Shown here piece after piece: positions 27,150-35,211 of a stretch of DNA of 64,000 nucleotides. Source of the stretch: Prevotella sp. (GTDB taxonomy: Bacteria; Bacteroidota; Bacteroidia; Bacteroidales; Bacteroidaceae); assembly GCA_017402445.1 (NCBI GenBank), contig JAFPME010000012.1, positions 1 to 64,000 of the forward strand, written 5' to 3'. A program made the translations under genes and the position numbers. Every line of letters starts with the position of its first letter. Position 1 is the first letter of the stretch. The notes beneath the pieces were generated by a model that ran no database searches, had not been told where the DNA came from, and saw only the letters and a program-made list of their open reading frames with translations.

Positions 27150-27887
27150 TTAAATGCCCTCAGCCAAGATTTCTACGGCATGTTTGAACTCGATGCCGAC
27201 TCCCTGTTTCTTGGCAATGCCGGCCATGTGCATCAGACACGAGCAGTCGGCCCCCGTGATGTAGCGGGTTCCTGTGTCGATGTGTCGTTTCAGTTTGTCC
27301 TTTCCCATCTGCTCGCAAACGGCAGTTTCCTCGACAGAGAACATGCCACCGAAGCCGCAGCACTCGTCGGGACGGTCGGGCTCCACCACTTCGATGCCTT
27401 CTTTCAACTCCAATAGGTCCTTGATTTTGTTGAACTTCTGCTCGTGTTGTTCCGACGGAGAGCTCAGCCCCAGTTCGCGAACACCGTGACAAGAGTTATG
27501 GAGGCTTACCTTGTAGGGGAACTTTCCTGGGAGTTTCTTCACCTTCACGACGTCGTGCAGGAACTCGATGACGTCTATCGCCTTCTCCGCCGTCTCACAT
27601 TTTGTCTTGCCCTTCAGCAGTCGCGGATAGTTCACACGTATGAACGCCGTGCAGCTGACACTGGGAGCCACGATGTAGTCGAACCCTTTGAACTTCTCTT
27701 CGAACTTCTCTGCCAACGGCACAGCCATTTTTTCGAATCCGGCATTGCCCATGGGCTGTCCGCAACAGGTCTGGTTCAACGGATACTCCACGTCGATTCC
27801 GAGACTCTTCAAGAGCTTGTATGTGGCGACACCGACCTCAGGGTACACGGCGTCGACATAGCAGGGTATAAATAAACCGATTTTCAT
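27150..27887 (-). CDS. lutA: Lactate utilization protein A (CCG-domain)
   Basis: First gene of the lut operon; 245-residue protein with two cysteine-rich CCG domains that bind an iron-sulfur cofactor in LutA/GlpC-like oxidoreductases. The first domain ends NQTCCGQPMGNAGF and the second DECCGFGGMFS, with further conserved cysteines in APSVSCTAFI and ITGADCSCLMHM. The ATG at 27885-27887 (MKIGLFIPCYVDAVYPEVG) fits the family start, and a -7 box lies 67 bp upstream, excluding earlier frames. Confidence 0.94.
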   Translation of the reverse strand: MKIGLFIPCYVDAVYPEVGVATYKLLKSLGIDVEYPLNQTCCGQPMGNAGFEKMAVPLAEKFEEKFKGFDYIVAPSVSCTAFIRVNYPRLLKGKTKCETAEKAIDVIEFLHDVVKVKKLPGKFPYKVSLHNSCHGVRELGLSSPSEQHEQKFNKIKDLLELKEGIEVVEPDRPDECCGFGGMFSVEETAVCEQMGKDKLKRHIDTGTRYITGADCSCLMHMAGIAKKQGVGIEFKHAVEILAEGI

Positions 27888-27953
27888 GTGATTATTATAT
27901 AAATGTTCGCTTAATAGATTTAATACAAAAAAGTTAGTCAATAGATTTCGATG

Positions 27954-27961
27954 CAAATATA
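27954..27961 (-). promoter_or_regulatory. -7 box of the lutABC operon
   Basis: TATATTTG on the minus strand; gives a leader of about 60 nt. Confidence 0.55.
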
Positions 27962-28104
27962 CAAAAAATATTGAAACGAGCAAGAAATTATCCGAAATAC
28001 TTTCAAAAAAGCCAAAATAATTCATCGCATCGCATCTGAACCAAAAAGATTCAGATATCGACGAAGTGATCATAAGAATTAAGAGTTAAGAAATTCAACG
28101 CCAA

Positions 28105-29403
28105 TCAGCGCAAGTCGAGCCGAATGCCGAATTCGAGATTCCAATTCAGCGGTTGGTCCTTGAAGATATTGTCGACGCCACTGTGGTTATCTAGATAGTA
28201 GACCACACCCGATTCAACGAAAACTCCGAGGCGCGGAACCACGTCGAGCTGCAAGCCGACTCCTCCGTCAGCCGCCCATTGCACCTTGTCTTTCTTCGCT
28301 TCACTCTCCAGTTGCTGCAGCCGTTGCCGTGCTTTCACATTGAAGTCAGCCTCTGCCCCAGCCACTCCGTAGATACGTATCGCCTTGTTACGCCACACGT
28401 CGTAGCTCACCTTCAGCGGGACGCCAATGTAGAGGTACTCGTTCTCTGTTATCAGTTGCACGTTGCGCATACGCTGAATAAGGTCCGTCATCACCTTCTG
28501 ACAGACCACCCCCGTTTGTACACGAAAACGATCGGACCACGCGTAAGCCACGGACAGTCCGAACTTCACCGGATGGTGGTACTCCGTTCGCTCCTCGAAA
28601 TCATAGACGGTGCCCATGACCATGCGTTTTCCTGCTGCCGATGTGTAGTCCAGTTGGTGCATGACGTCACCGCCGCCGCTCATCATCACCGGTTGGCTGT
28701 CGATGCGCTGCCCTCTGACCAAATTGCCTGCATAGATGGAGGCGGTCAGCCTCGCCCCTTCACTCTGTTTCCTGACCGTGCGGCGACTGACAGAAGGACG
28801 TTGGCGATTCGGCCGGACAGCCGTTTGCACACCCTCATAACGACTGATGCCCGTCGGTTCCGTGTTGCCGACGGTTCCCGAGCTCTCTCTTTCTTCCTTC
28901 GTCGAAGGCAGATCGCTGGTTTCCGTCGCAGCTACGTCATGCTCAGCAGGCATTGACACCGACTCTTCTACGGTCGTAAGAGCCGCGGCAGGCTCTGCTA
29001 TGGTCCCATGCGACTGTGCCAACTGACGTGCCCGAGGGGCGGCACTCCTATCCATCGGCATCGCTTTCGGCAGCAGTCGTGAATCATTGTCTACGACGTC
29101 GCTACTGCTTTCCTTCCCTTCTTGCAGGGGAACTCCGGATGCTTTTGAAACCGTCAGCTCCTGTCCGGCTTTGTCAGCTGAAGGCCAAAGCCAAAAAGTA
29201 CTGACACCCACCAGCAGCAACGCTGCAGCGGCGGCAGCCCAGCGAAGCAGCATGACGGATCGCGACTTCCGCTGAGGAGAGTCGTTTTTTGTCTCAACAA
29301 CAGGCAGGGAGCCTTCTATCGCTTCCCACAGCCCATCAGGAGCAGCCACCTCGTAGCCGTCCAGCTGGTCGCGCAGTTCCGATTCAAAGCTTTTCTCTTT
29401 CAT
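28105..29403 (-). CDS. Membrane anti-sigma-like protein with C-terminal beta-barrel domain
   Basis: A 432-residue protein with a cytoplasmic N-terminus (DQLDGYEVAAPDGLWEAIEG) of the kind found in Bacteroidetes anti-sigma partners, one membrane helix (residues ~52-72, LRWAAAAAALLLVGVSTFWL), a Ser/Thr/Glu-rich linker and, from about 215, alternating strands resembling an outer-membrane PorT-like barrel (KFGLSVAYAWSDRFRVQTGV; LNWNLEFGIRLDLR at the end). Its start overlaps the ECF sigma gene by 4 bp. The combination suggests envelope-stress sensing, though how the barrel part is used is unclear. Confidence 0.75.
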   Translation of the reverse strand: MKEKSFESELRDQLDGYEVAAPDGLWEAIEGSLPVVETKNDSPQRKSRSVMLLRWAAAAAALLLVGVSTFWLWPSADKAGQELTVSKASGVPLQEGKESSSDVVDNDSRLLPKAMPMDRSAAPRARQLAQSHGTIAEPAAALTTVEESVSMPAEHDVAATETSDLPSTKEERESSGTVGNTEPTGISRYEGVQTAVRPNRQRPSVSRRTVRKQSEGARLTASIYAGNLVRGQRIDSQPVMMSGGGDVMHQLDYTSAAGKRMVMGTVYDFEERTEYHHPVKFGLSVAYAWSDRFRVQTGVVCQKVMTDLIQRMRNVQLITENEYLYIGVPLKVSYDVWRNKAIRIYGVAGAEADFNVKARQRLQQLESEAKKDKVQWAADGGVGLQLDVVPRLGVFVESGVVYYLDNHSGVDNIFKDQPLNWNLEFGIRLDLR

Positions 29404-29942
29404 TGTTCCTGTTGTTTCAAGTATTCGTTAATCTGGTATTGCAGTGTTTTTTTGGCTCTGGAGTACTGCGAAGCCGATGTTCCCTCGCTGATGCCAAGCC
29501 GCCGAGCTATCTCCTTGTGCGGCAACTGTTCGAAGACATAGAGGTTTAGCACCGTTCTGTAGCCTGGGGGCAGTTGCTCGATGAGCTTTTGCAGCACGTC
29601 GGGCGGCACGCGTCCTGCTTGTGGAGCTGCCGCTTCGGGGACGTCGGGCAGTTCGTCTTTGAAAGTCAGTCGGTCGTCTTGCCGAAGAAACGTGATGCTC
29701 TCGTTCACGGCAATGCGCGTCATCCATGCCTTCAGCGAGCCTTCGCCTTGGTAGCAGAAGCGTGGCAGGCTTGTCAGTACTTTCACGAAAACGTTCTGCA
29801 ACACGTCGCGCGCCTCATCACGTCCGGCGAGATAGCGCAGACAGACAGCCATGAGCCCCCCGGAGTAGCGTTCATACAGCCGTCGGCCGGCGCTTCGGCT
29901 GCCAGCTCTCAGTTCGCGCAACAGTTCTTCTTCCGTCTCCAT
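29400..29942 (-). CDS. ECF-type RNA polymerase sigma factor
   Basis: A 180-residue ECF sigma factor. Region 2 is YSGGLMAVCLRYLAGRDEAR with DVLQNVFVKV, and region 4 is LPPGYRTVLNLYVFEQLPHK with helix-turn-helix ISEGTSASQYSRAKKTL. It sits between an upstream lipoprotein gene (9 bp gap) and the downstream anti-sigma/barrel gene (4 bp overlap), forming a regulatory operon. The order sigma then membrane partner is the usual ECF arrangement. Confidence 0.93.
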   Translation of the reverse strand: METEEELLRELRAGSRSAGRRLYERYSGGLMAVCLRYLAGRDEARDVLQNVFVKVLTSLPRFCYQGEGSLKAWMTRIAVNESITFLRQDDRLTFKDELPDVPEAAAPQAGRVPPDVLQKLIEQLPPGYRTVLNLYVFEQLPHKEIARRLGISEGTSASQYSRAKKTLQYQINEYLKQQEQ

Positions 29943-29951
29943 TTGATAGCG

Positions 29952-30575
29952 TCACTTCATATCACCAGCGAAGACCAGCTGCATGTTGAGGTCCGAAGCC
30001 AACAGTTCAGGTTCATCACTGTCATTCAACCTGACAGACTCCACGTTCAGTCTCACGGCGACAGTGCGCGCCACGCTGTTCATTACACACATATTTTCAC
30101 TGCCGAATGTAATCTCAGCCTTGCGAGGATGGCCGTCGATGGTGAGCCGGAACAAATGTCCGGAACAGGACAAGGAACAGTATTCGCTGTTCTCAGTGTG
30201 GCCTACCGGCAGCAACGGCGTGCTCAATACGCCATCTTCAACGTCAGCCAACGTCCACGACTTGCCTTCCTCCCCCTTTGCTGTCACATGTCTGAGCAGA
30301 GCCGAACAGGGAACATTCGACAAAGTCAGCTTGCGGTTGTCCGAATTGGAAATCGCCGACGACGGGGAATGGTAAATCTGCAGCACACCGTTTCCAACCA
30401 GCTCCCCGTCGAGCGTCCACACACCCGTTGCAACCACAGAAGGTCCCGCAGCGTCGGAATAATAATCCTGCGGATCAGGCCCGTCGACAGGTCCAGAATC
30501 GTAATTCGCACACGACATCAGCATCAGGCCCAGCAATGTCGCTACATATATGTTGATGTTTAAAAACGCTCTCAT
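29952..30575 (-). CDS. Lipoprotein of unknown function, first in an ECF operon
   Basis: A 207-residue lipoprotein (signal ending LMLMSC, Cys22). The mature part is strand-rich (VWTLDGELVGNGVLQIYH; LFRLTIDGHPRKAEITFGSE; AVRLNVESVRLND) and resembles the beta-sandwich lipoproteins common near Bacteroidetes surface systems, but I cannot name the family. It ends 9 bp before the ECF sigma start, so it is probably co-transcribed and may be a target or sensor for that sigma factor. Confidence 0.7.
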   Translation of the reverse strand: MRAFLNINIYVATLLGLMLMSCANYDSGPVDGPDPQDYYSDAAGPSVVATGVWTLDGELVGNGVLQIYHSPSSAISNSDNRKLTLSNVPCSALLRHVTAKGEEGKSWTLADVEDGVLSTPLLPVGHTENSEYCSLSCSGHLFRLTIDGHPRKAEITFGSENMCVMNSVARTVAVRLNVESVRLNDSDEPELLASDLNMQLVFAGDMK

Positions 30576-30663
30576 AAACAGAATGGAACGCGGGTATTAC
30601 CGTCCGCGCCTTTAACGATAAACGTTACAGAGCGCAGATTCTTGCATACGAAAAGCAAAAAAA

Positions 30664-30769
30664 ATGCATTATGAACTATGCATTATGAATTATTAATTAT
30701 GAATTATGAATTATGCATTATGAATTATGCATTATGAACTATGCATTATGAATTATGCATTATGCTTTA
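30664..30769. repeat. Heptamer repeat array (15 units)
   Basis: About fifteen contiguous 7-bp units (GCATTAT, GAATTAT, GAACTAT). The TAA stop codon of the TPR-HTH gene is formed in its last unit, so the array begins exactly where that gene ends. Confidence 0.9.
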
Positions 30770-32485
30770 TGAGCTTCCCATCTGGCGGATGCGGCGGTCG
30801 AAATCGCGTGCACCGCCTTTCTCTCCGAAAATCTTTCCGAGCAGACGCGTGCGGCTGTTGGTGACAGTCTGCGGCGAAGCACCCACCAGAACCGCTATCT
30901 CCGACGGCTGGAAGCGCATCTTGATGAGCATGCAGATGTGGACGTCGCGCTCTGTGAGGGTCTCGTTGCGGTTCAGTGCCTGCACGAAGCCATGCTGATA
31001 GCGGTCGAAGAGCGTAGCCATCTCAAGCCAGTCTTCGTGTTCAGGTTGGCGTCCGGCATCGGCCTTGCGGTGGAACCAATAGACGAGATTCTCGTCAAGC
31101 AACGCCTGCAGAGCTTCAGCCTGCGTCTCCACGGCCGGATCATTTATCATCTGACAATTATCATTTGCCATTTGACATTTATCATTTAGGCCGCTAGCCG
31201 CATGCGAAGCATCGCCGGTCTCCATCGTCAAGAGCTGCGCCTGCAGGTCCTCAATGCGACGAAGCACCTGCCGATAGTCGCGCCGTTTGCGCCGCCAACT
31301 CATGAAGAGGAACCAGCAACCGAGTGCCAGCACGGCGCAGCCACCACACAGCCACCAGATGCGGTTGTGCAGTCGGCGCTGAGCCTGTCGGCTGTCGTAC
31401 TTCGCCTGCACGTCGGCTATCATCTCCGTGTCCTCATGGATGCTCGTCTGCTCATAGAGTTCGTTCAGCTGCTTGCTCAAATCGAGGGCTCTCCACTGCT
31501 CATGATGCTCGTAGTAGCTGATGAGATGGCGGTACGCCTCCACCCTGATGTCGGCATCCAGAGCCTGCAAAGCCTCTGCCCATCGGTTGCAAGCCAGCTG
31601 CATGTTGCCTGTCTTGGAATAAAGATTACCCAAATGTAGCGAAGCATAGCTGCACGGGAAGCTGTCGAGGGCCTGCACCAACAGGCGCTCAGCCTCGTCG
31701 GCCCTTCCCTCTTCCATCAGCAGCCGTCCCTTGCTGGCCAGCAAGTCCGCGCACATGCTGCGGTCTATGCGGCCATTGAGAGCCAGTCCCTGTCCCACAT
31801 ACAAGCGTGCACTGTCCAACTCGCCAACCTCCAGATAAGCCCTGGCCATCCTGTTGATAATCGCCCCTTGCCGATCGGCAAGGTTGATACGATGGGCTGT
31901 GCTCAGTGCACGTCGGTAATAGTCCATCATCAGCTGACGACAACGAGCCTGACGGTTCAAGTCGCCCAGAGCCATCTGTACGTCGAACGTCAGCAAGTCA
32001 TCGTCAACATCGGAGGCCAGCGTCTCCGCTCTCTTCATCAAAGCCGCCCCTTCTGAAAGGCGGTGATAGTGCTGCAGCGATATGGCGCGGTGTAGTAACG
32101 ATTTGCAGAGCCGTCGCTGCTCGCCCGTCTGTTCGTAGTAGCCGACGCTGTTGCTGATGAGCGAGTCGACCTCCACCTTCACACCACGTTTGTGGAGCAC
32201 CTCGGCGTAGAGCAGTCCGTAGAGAGCGAGGTCTGCCTCGTCGTCGGGTCTGAAACTGTCCCACGACCCAAAATGACGCACCGCGTTTGAGTCGCCTTGC
32301 ACAATCTGACAGAGCAGCAGCTGGGCAGAGTCAGGGTCTACGTCGATCAGCTGTTCCACGCGCAGCAATGTCCCGTGCACCGTTGTGTCGGCAGCAGGCA
32401 GGCCGTTGCGCTGGCTTTCAGAGCAAGCCAGCGCAACGGCTATCATTACGAGAGAGAATACAAACCATTTGAGACTCTTCATCAT
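30767..32485 (-). CDS. TPR-transmembrane-HTH regulatory protein, lipoprotein signal
   Basis: A 572-residue sensor-like protein: signal or lipobox ending VALAC (Cys21), TPR repeats from about 40 to 365 (for example YASLHLGNLYSKTGNMQLAC), a membrane helix around 373-396, a coiled coil, and a C-terminal helix-turn-helix (IKMRFQPSEIAVLVGASPQT) resembling LuxR/GerE-type regulators of Bacteroidetes. It could link periplasmic signals to transcription in one chain. Residues about 423-450 (ASGLNDKCQMANDNCQMIND) are encoded by a hairpin plus heptamer repeat inserted in frame. Both ends of the gene abut heptamer arrays. Confidence 0.8.
   Translation of the reverse strand: MMKSLKWFVFSLVMIAVALACSESQRNGLPAADTTVHGTLLRVEQLIDVDPDSAQLLLCQIVQGDSNAVRHFGSWDSFRPDDEADLALYGLLYAEVLHKRGVKVEVDSLISNSVGYYEQTGEQRRLCKSLLHRAISLQHYHRLSEGAALMKRAETLASDVDDDLLTFDVQMALGDLNRQARCRQLMMDYYRRALSTAHRINLADRQGAIINRMARAYLEVGELDSARLYVGQGLALNGRIDRSMCADLLASKGRLLMEEGRADEAERLLVQALDSFPCSYASLHLGNLYSKTGNMQLACNRWAEALQALDADIRVEAYRHLISYYEHHEQWRALDLSKQLNELYEQTSIHEDTEMIADVQAKYDSRQAQRRLHNRIWWLCGGCAVLALGCWFLFMSWRRKRRDYRQVLRRIEDLQAQLLTMETGDASHAASGLNDKCQMANDNCQMINDPAVETQAEALQALLDENLVYWFHRKADAGRQPEHEDWLEMATLFDRYQHGFVQALNRNETLTERDVHICMLIKMRFQPSEIAVLVGASPQTVTNSRTRLLGKIFGEKGGARDFDRRIRQMGSS
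31139..31216 (-). repeat. Hairpin plus heptamer repeat inside the TPR-HTH gene
   Basis: On the minus strand GGCGATGCTTCGCATG (a GATGC-TTC-GCAT hairpin) is followed by a short GC spacer and seven 7-bp units of the AATGATA/AATGTCA type. The same hairpin followed by CTAAAT appears at 44046-44067 and 44901-44939. Confidence 0.85.
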
Positions 32486-32493
32486 ACATCACT

Positions 32494-32560
32494 AATTATG
32501 CATTATGCATTATGAATTATGCATTATGCATTATGAATTATGCATTATGAATTATGCATT
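32494..32560. repeat. Heptamer repeat array between regulatory and TonB-C genes
   Basis: About nine 7-bp units (AATTATG, CATTATG). It starts 8 bp upstream of the TPR-HTH start codon and ends just before the stop codon of the TonB-C gene. Confidence 0.9.
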
Positions 32561-32566
32561 AAAGCT

Positions 32567-32962
32567 TCAGTTAAGGGCAAATGTCACTGGCAGCACGTAG
32601 CTCACGCGCACAGCCTTGCCCTTCTGGCGGCCAGGTTTCCACTTCGGCATCAGCCCCACCACGCGCAAGGCTTCCTTGTCAAGAATGGGATGCGACGACT
32701 GCATCACATCGAGGTTGCTCACAGAGCCGTCCGTCTCTACGATGAAGCTGACGAGCGTGCGTCCCTGCAGTTGCTGCTTTTCAGCCTCCTTGGGATATTT
32801 CATCGTCTTCATTATGAACTCCATCATGGCCGTCATGCCACCGGGGAACTCAGGCATCACCTCCACCTTGTCATACACGGGTGCCGTTACGTCATTCTTC
32901 TGTGCCTGAACAGTTAAAGTCATCATGGCGAACATTGCCATCAGGAAAAACATCTTTTTCAT
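32567..32962 (-). CDS. Exported TonB C-terminal domain protein
   Basis: A 131-residue protein with a signal peptide (MKKMFFLMAMFAMMTLTVQA) followed directly by a TonB C-terminal domain: MKYPKEAEKQQLQGRTLVSF, IVETDGSVSNLDVMQSSHP and the final VRVSYVLPVTFAL. It lacks the membrane anchor and proline-rich linker of a true TonB, so it is probably an accessory periplasmic protein rather than an energy transducer. The start was placed at the signal peptide because a -7 box lies 47 bp upstream. Confidence 0.88.
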   Translation of the reverse strand: MKKMFFLMAMFAMMTLTVQAQKNDVTAPVYDKVEVMPEFPGGMTAMMEFIMKTMKYPKEAEKQQLQGRTLVSFIVETDGSVSNLDVMQSSHPILDKEALRVVGLMPKWKPGRQKGKAVRVSYVLPVTFALN

Positions 32963-33008
32963 TTTCTTTTTTTGTTTAAAGGGTTCAACATGTCTTGTCC
33001 GGACGATG

Positions 33009-33016
33009 CAAAGGTA
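33009..33016 (-). promoter_or_regulatory. -7 box of the TonB-C gene
   Basis: TACCTTTG on the minus strand; rules out longer frames that run into element C. Confidence 0.6.
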
Positions 33017-33113
33017 GGAAGAAACGCCGTTTCGGCCAATCTTTTCATTACATTTCATTACACACAGACCGTTTTTCATACGTTTTCTTGTGTTTTCATC
33101 CCTTTCCCGCGTT

Positions 33114-33302
33114 TCAGACAGGCAGAGTTCTTTGGGGGAACTGACGTAACAAAAGAGAGTTGAAAACGGAGATTGTAAATATTTCATACCGAAAAAACGG
33201 GTACTCATTTTTTTTCATTCTACGAAAACGAATGCGCTTATTTTGATAAAAGAATCGGACAAAACCAGAAGATTTTTCTTTCCGATTTTCAAAATGGCCC
33301 AT
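33114..33302 (-). other. Open frame containing the element-linked conserved 43 codons (copy C)
   Basis: Starts at the ATG inside the first 22-bp unit (MGHFENRKEKSSGFVRFFY) and runs 62 codons; the conserved 43 codons are 33165-33293. Over the first 28 codons, copies A and C differ at 11 bases, 8 of them third positions. Basic, Phe-rich product if made. Confidence 0.4.
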
Positions 33303-33552
33303 TTTACGCAGCAAGATGGTCCATTCTGCCGCGCAGAATGATTCATTCTGTCGAGCAAAAAGGGCCGTTTTCGCGTGCAGAATGAGTCATTTTGAAAGCC
33401 CGAAAAATGTAAAGAAAATACAAGTCGCTTTTTCTCAGTGCTTTATAACCTTCTCATAATTCGCGCGTACGCGTCCGCCTGACTTTTATTTTGGAGAACC
33501 CGCCTTATTTTCGCATAATATTTGTTAATTTGTAAGCATAATTCAGCGTTCC
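33135..33552 (+). repeat. Dispersed element copy C
   Basis: Third copy, same orientation as A and the closest to it. It runs from GAACTGACGTAAC to ATTCAGCG with the five-unit array in the middle. It occupies the divergent region between the TonB-C gene and the GH29 gene. Confidence 0.88.
33291..33400 (+). repeat. 22-bp x5 palindromic-core array (copy C)
   Basis: Units begin at 33291, 33313, 33335, 33357 and 33379. Cores are AAAATGGCCCATTTT, AAGATGGTCCATTCT, AGAATGATTCATTCT, AAAAAGGGCCGTTTT and AGAATGAGTCATTTT. The third has changed on both arms (AGAATG with CATTCT). Confidence 0.88.
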
Positions 33553-33561
33553 CCAAACATC

Positions 33562-33796
33562 TGTTTGCTTCTCGCCTACTCTGGTTTTTTTTAGTTACTC
33601 TCGCTCAGACATAAAAAGAAAAGCAAGCTTTCCTTTTGTATTTCACTCGCTTATTGAATAAAATCTTCCCGCTCGATCAAACAAAAAAATTTGTTTGCTT
33701 CTCGCTTACTCAGATTTTTTGTAACTTTAAATAAGTTACTATCGCTCGGATATAAAAAGAAAAGCAAGCTTTCCTTTTGTATTTCACTCGCTTATT
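33562..33796 (+). repeat. Duplicated promoter-upstream module before the GH29 gene
   Basis: Two direct copies (33562-33655 and 33692-33796) share TGTTTGCTTCTCGCYTACT, ATAAAAAGAAAAGCAAGC and CCTTTTGTATTTCACTCG. Only the second is followed by a -7 box. A related sequence precedes rfbB. Confidence 0.85.
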
Positions 33797-33798
33797 TG

Positions 33799-33806
33799 TA
33801 ACTTTG
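33799..33806 (+). promoter_or_regulatory. -7 box abutting the GH29 start codon
   Basis: TAACTTTG ends only 4 bp before the ATG at 33811, so the transcript would be leaderless or nearly so. Confidence 0.5.
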
Positions 33807-33810
33807 CAAC

Positions 33811-35211
33811 ATGAAAAGAGTGATTGCAGCTATTTCCCTGCTTGTCGGGTGCCTCGCTCTGAGTGCCCAGAACATCCCGTCGGTCGACAACAAAGACTAC
33901 GGGAAAAGACCTGTCCCCACACAGGAACAAATAGACTGGCAACAGATGGAGACATACGCTTTTGTGCACTTCGGACTCAACACGTTCACCGATCAGGAGT
34001 GGGGCTACGGCGACGTGCCCGCGGCAGCGTTCAATCCCACACGTTTAGACTGCAAACAGTGGGTGCGCACGTTCGTGGAAGCGGGCATGAAAGGCGTCAT
34101 CATCACTGCCAAGCATCACGATGGCTTCTGCCTTTGGCCGTCGGCCTTCACTGACTACAGCATCGCTTCTTCGCCTTATAAGAATGGACGAGGCGACATC
34201 CTGCGCGAATTGTCAGATGCCTGCCATCAATATGGCATCAAGTTCGGTGTCTATCTCTCCCCTTGGGACCGCCATCAGGCCAGCTATGGCACCGCTGAAT
34301 ACCTGAACTACTACCACCGTCAGCTGGAGGAAGTTCTCACGCAGTACGGCGACATCTTTGAGATTTGGTTCGACGGAGCGAACGGTGGCGACGGCTGGTA
34401 CGGCGGTGCGAACGAGAAACGAGAGATCGACCGCAGGACATATTACGGCTTCCCCTCCATATATAATAAGGTAAAGACGTTGCAACCCAATGCGATTATC
34501 TTCTCCGATGGCGGTCCCGGCTGCCGTTGGGTGGGCAACGAGCGCGGTTTTGCGGGTGAAACCAATTGGGCCTGGCTGCGAGGGAAGGATGTATATCCGG
34601 GCTATGCACAGTATGAGGAGCTGCCCTCGGGACATGAAGACGGCGACCAGTGGTCGGCCACCGAATGCGACGTGTCCATTCGCCCCGGCTGGTTCTACCA
34701 CGCCAAGGAGGACGATGAGGTGAAAACCCCTGAGCAACTGGAAGACATCTACTACAAGAGCGTAGGTCGCAATGGAACCATGCTGCTGAACTTTCCCGTG
34801 AACAGAGAGGGTCTGATCAGCAAGACCGACTCGGTGAACGCCGTCCTGTTTCATCGGAACATCGCGAAGACGTTTGCCCACAACCTGCTTGCCGACGCTA
34901 AAGTTTCCGTGAGGAAGAAGGAATCGCAGGTACTGATGACCTATTCGACCAAACGGCCCATCACGTTCAGCCACCTTGTCTTGCAGGAAGACATCTCGAA
35001 AGGGCAACGTGTACGTGCTTTCCGCGTCGAGTATCTGAACGGACGTGAATGGACAAAGCTTCATTTTGACGAGGCGACAAGCACCATCGGCTACAAACGC
35101 ATCGTGCGACACGAGGCTGTAACGACACGGAAAGTACGAATTGTGATTGAGGACAGCTACGGTTCACCTCATATTTGTTTCATCGGAGCTTACAGACAAA
35201 CTGCGGAATGA
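33811..35211 (+). CDS. Alpha-L-fucosidase (GH29)
   Basis: Exported glycosidase of 466 residues that removes alpha-linked L-fucose from glycans. A signal peptide ends near CLALSAQ. GH29 signatures are FVHFGLNTFTDQEWGYGD, the VIITAKHHDGFCLWPS strand, VYLSPWDRH, and EIWFDGANGGD with the likely nucleophile Asp188. A C-terminal beta-sandwich follows from about 365. The acid/base residue is variable in this family and I do not assign it. Its stop overlaps the next glycosidase-like gene by ATGA, so the two are translated together. Confidence 0.94.
   Translation: MKRVIAAISLLVGCLALSAQNIPSVDNKDYGKRPVPTQEQIDWQQMETYAFVHFGLNTFTDQEWGYGDVPAAAFNPTRLDCKQWVRTFVEAGMKGVIITAKHHDGFCLWPSAFTDYSIASSPYKNGRGDILRELSDACHQYGIKFGVYLSPWDRHQASYGTAEYLNYYHRQLEEVLTQYGDIFEIWFDGANGGDGWYGGANEKREIDRRTYYGFPSIYNKVKTLQPNAIIFSDGGPGCRWVGNERGFAGETNWAWLRGKDVYPGYAQYEELPSGHEDGDQWSATECDVSIRPGWFYHAKEDDEVKTPEQLEDIYYKSVGRNGTMLLNFPVNREGLISKTDSVNAVLFHRNIAKTFAHNLLADAKVSVRKKESQVLMTYSTKRPITFSHLVLQEDISKGQRVRAFRVEYLNGREWTKLHFDEATSTIGYKRIVRHEAVTTRKVRIVIEDSYGSPHICFIGAYRQTAE

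Noticed and set aside
32030..32065. GCCCCTTCTGAAAGGCGG resembling a palindromic repeat in the TPR-HTH gene
   Set aside because: Arms are short and the encoded residues fit the TPR pattern, so it is probably ordinary coding sequence.
32567..32962. True TonB energy transducer
   Set aside because: Only the C-terminal domain follows a cleavable signal; the N-terminal anchor and Pro-rich spacer are missing.
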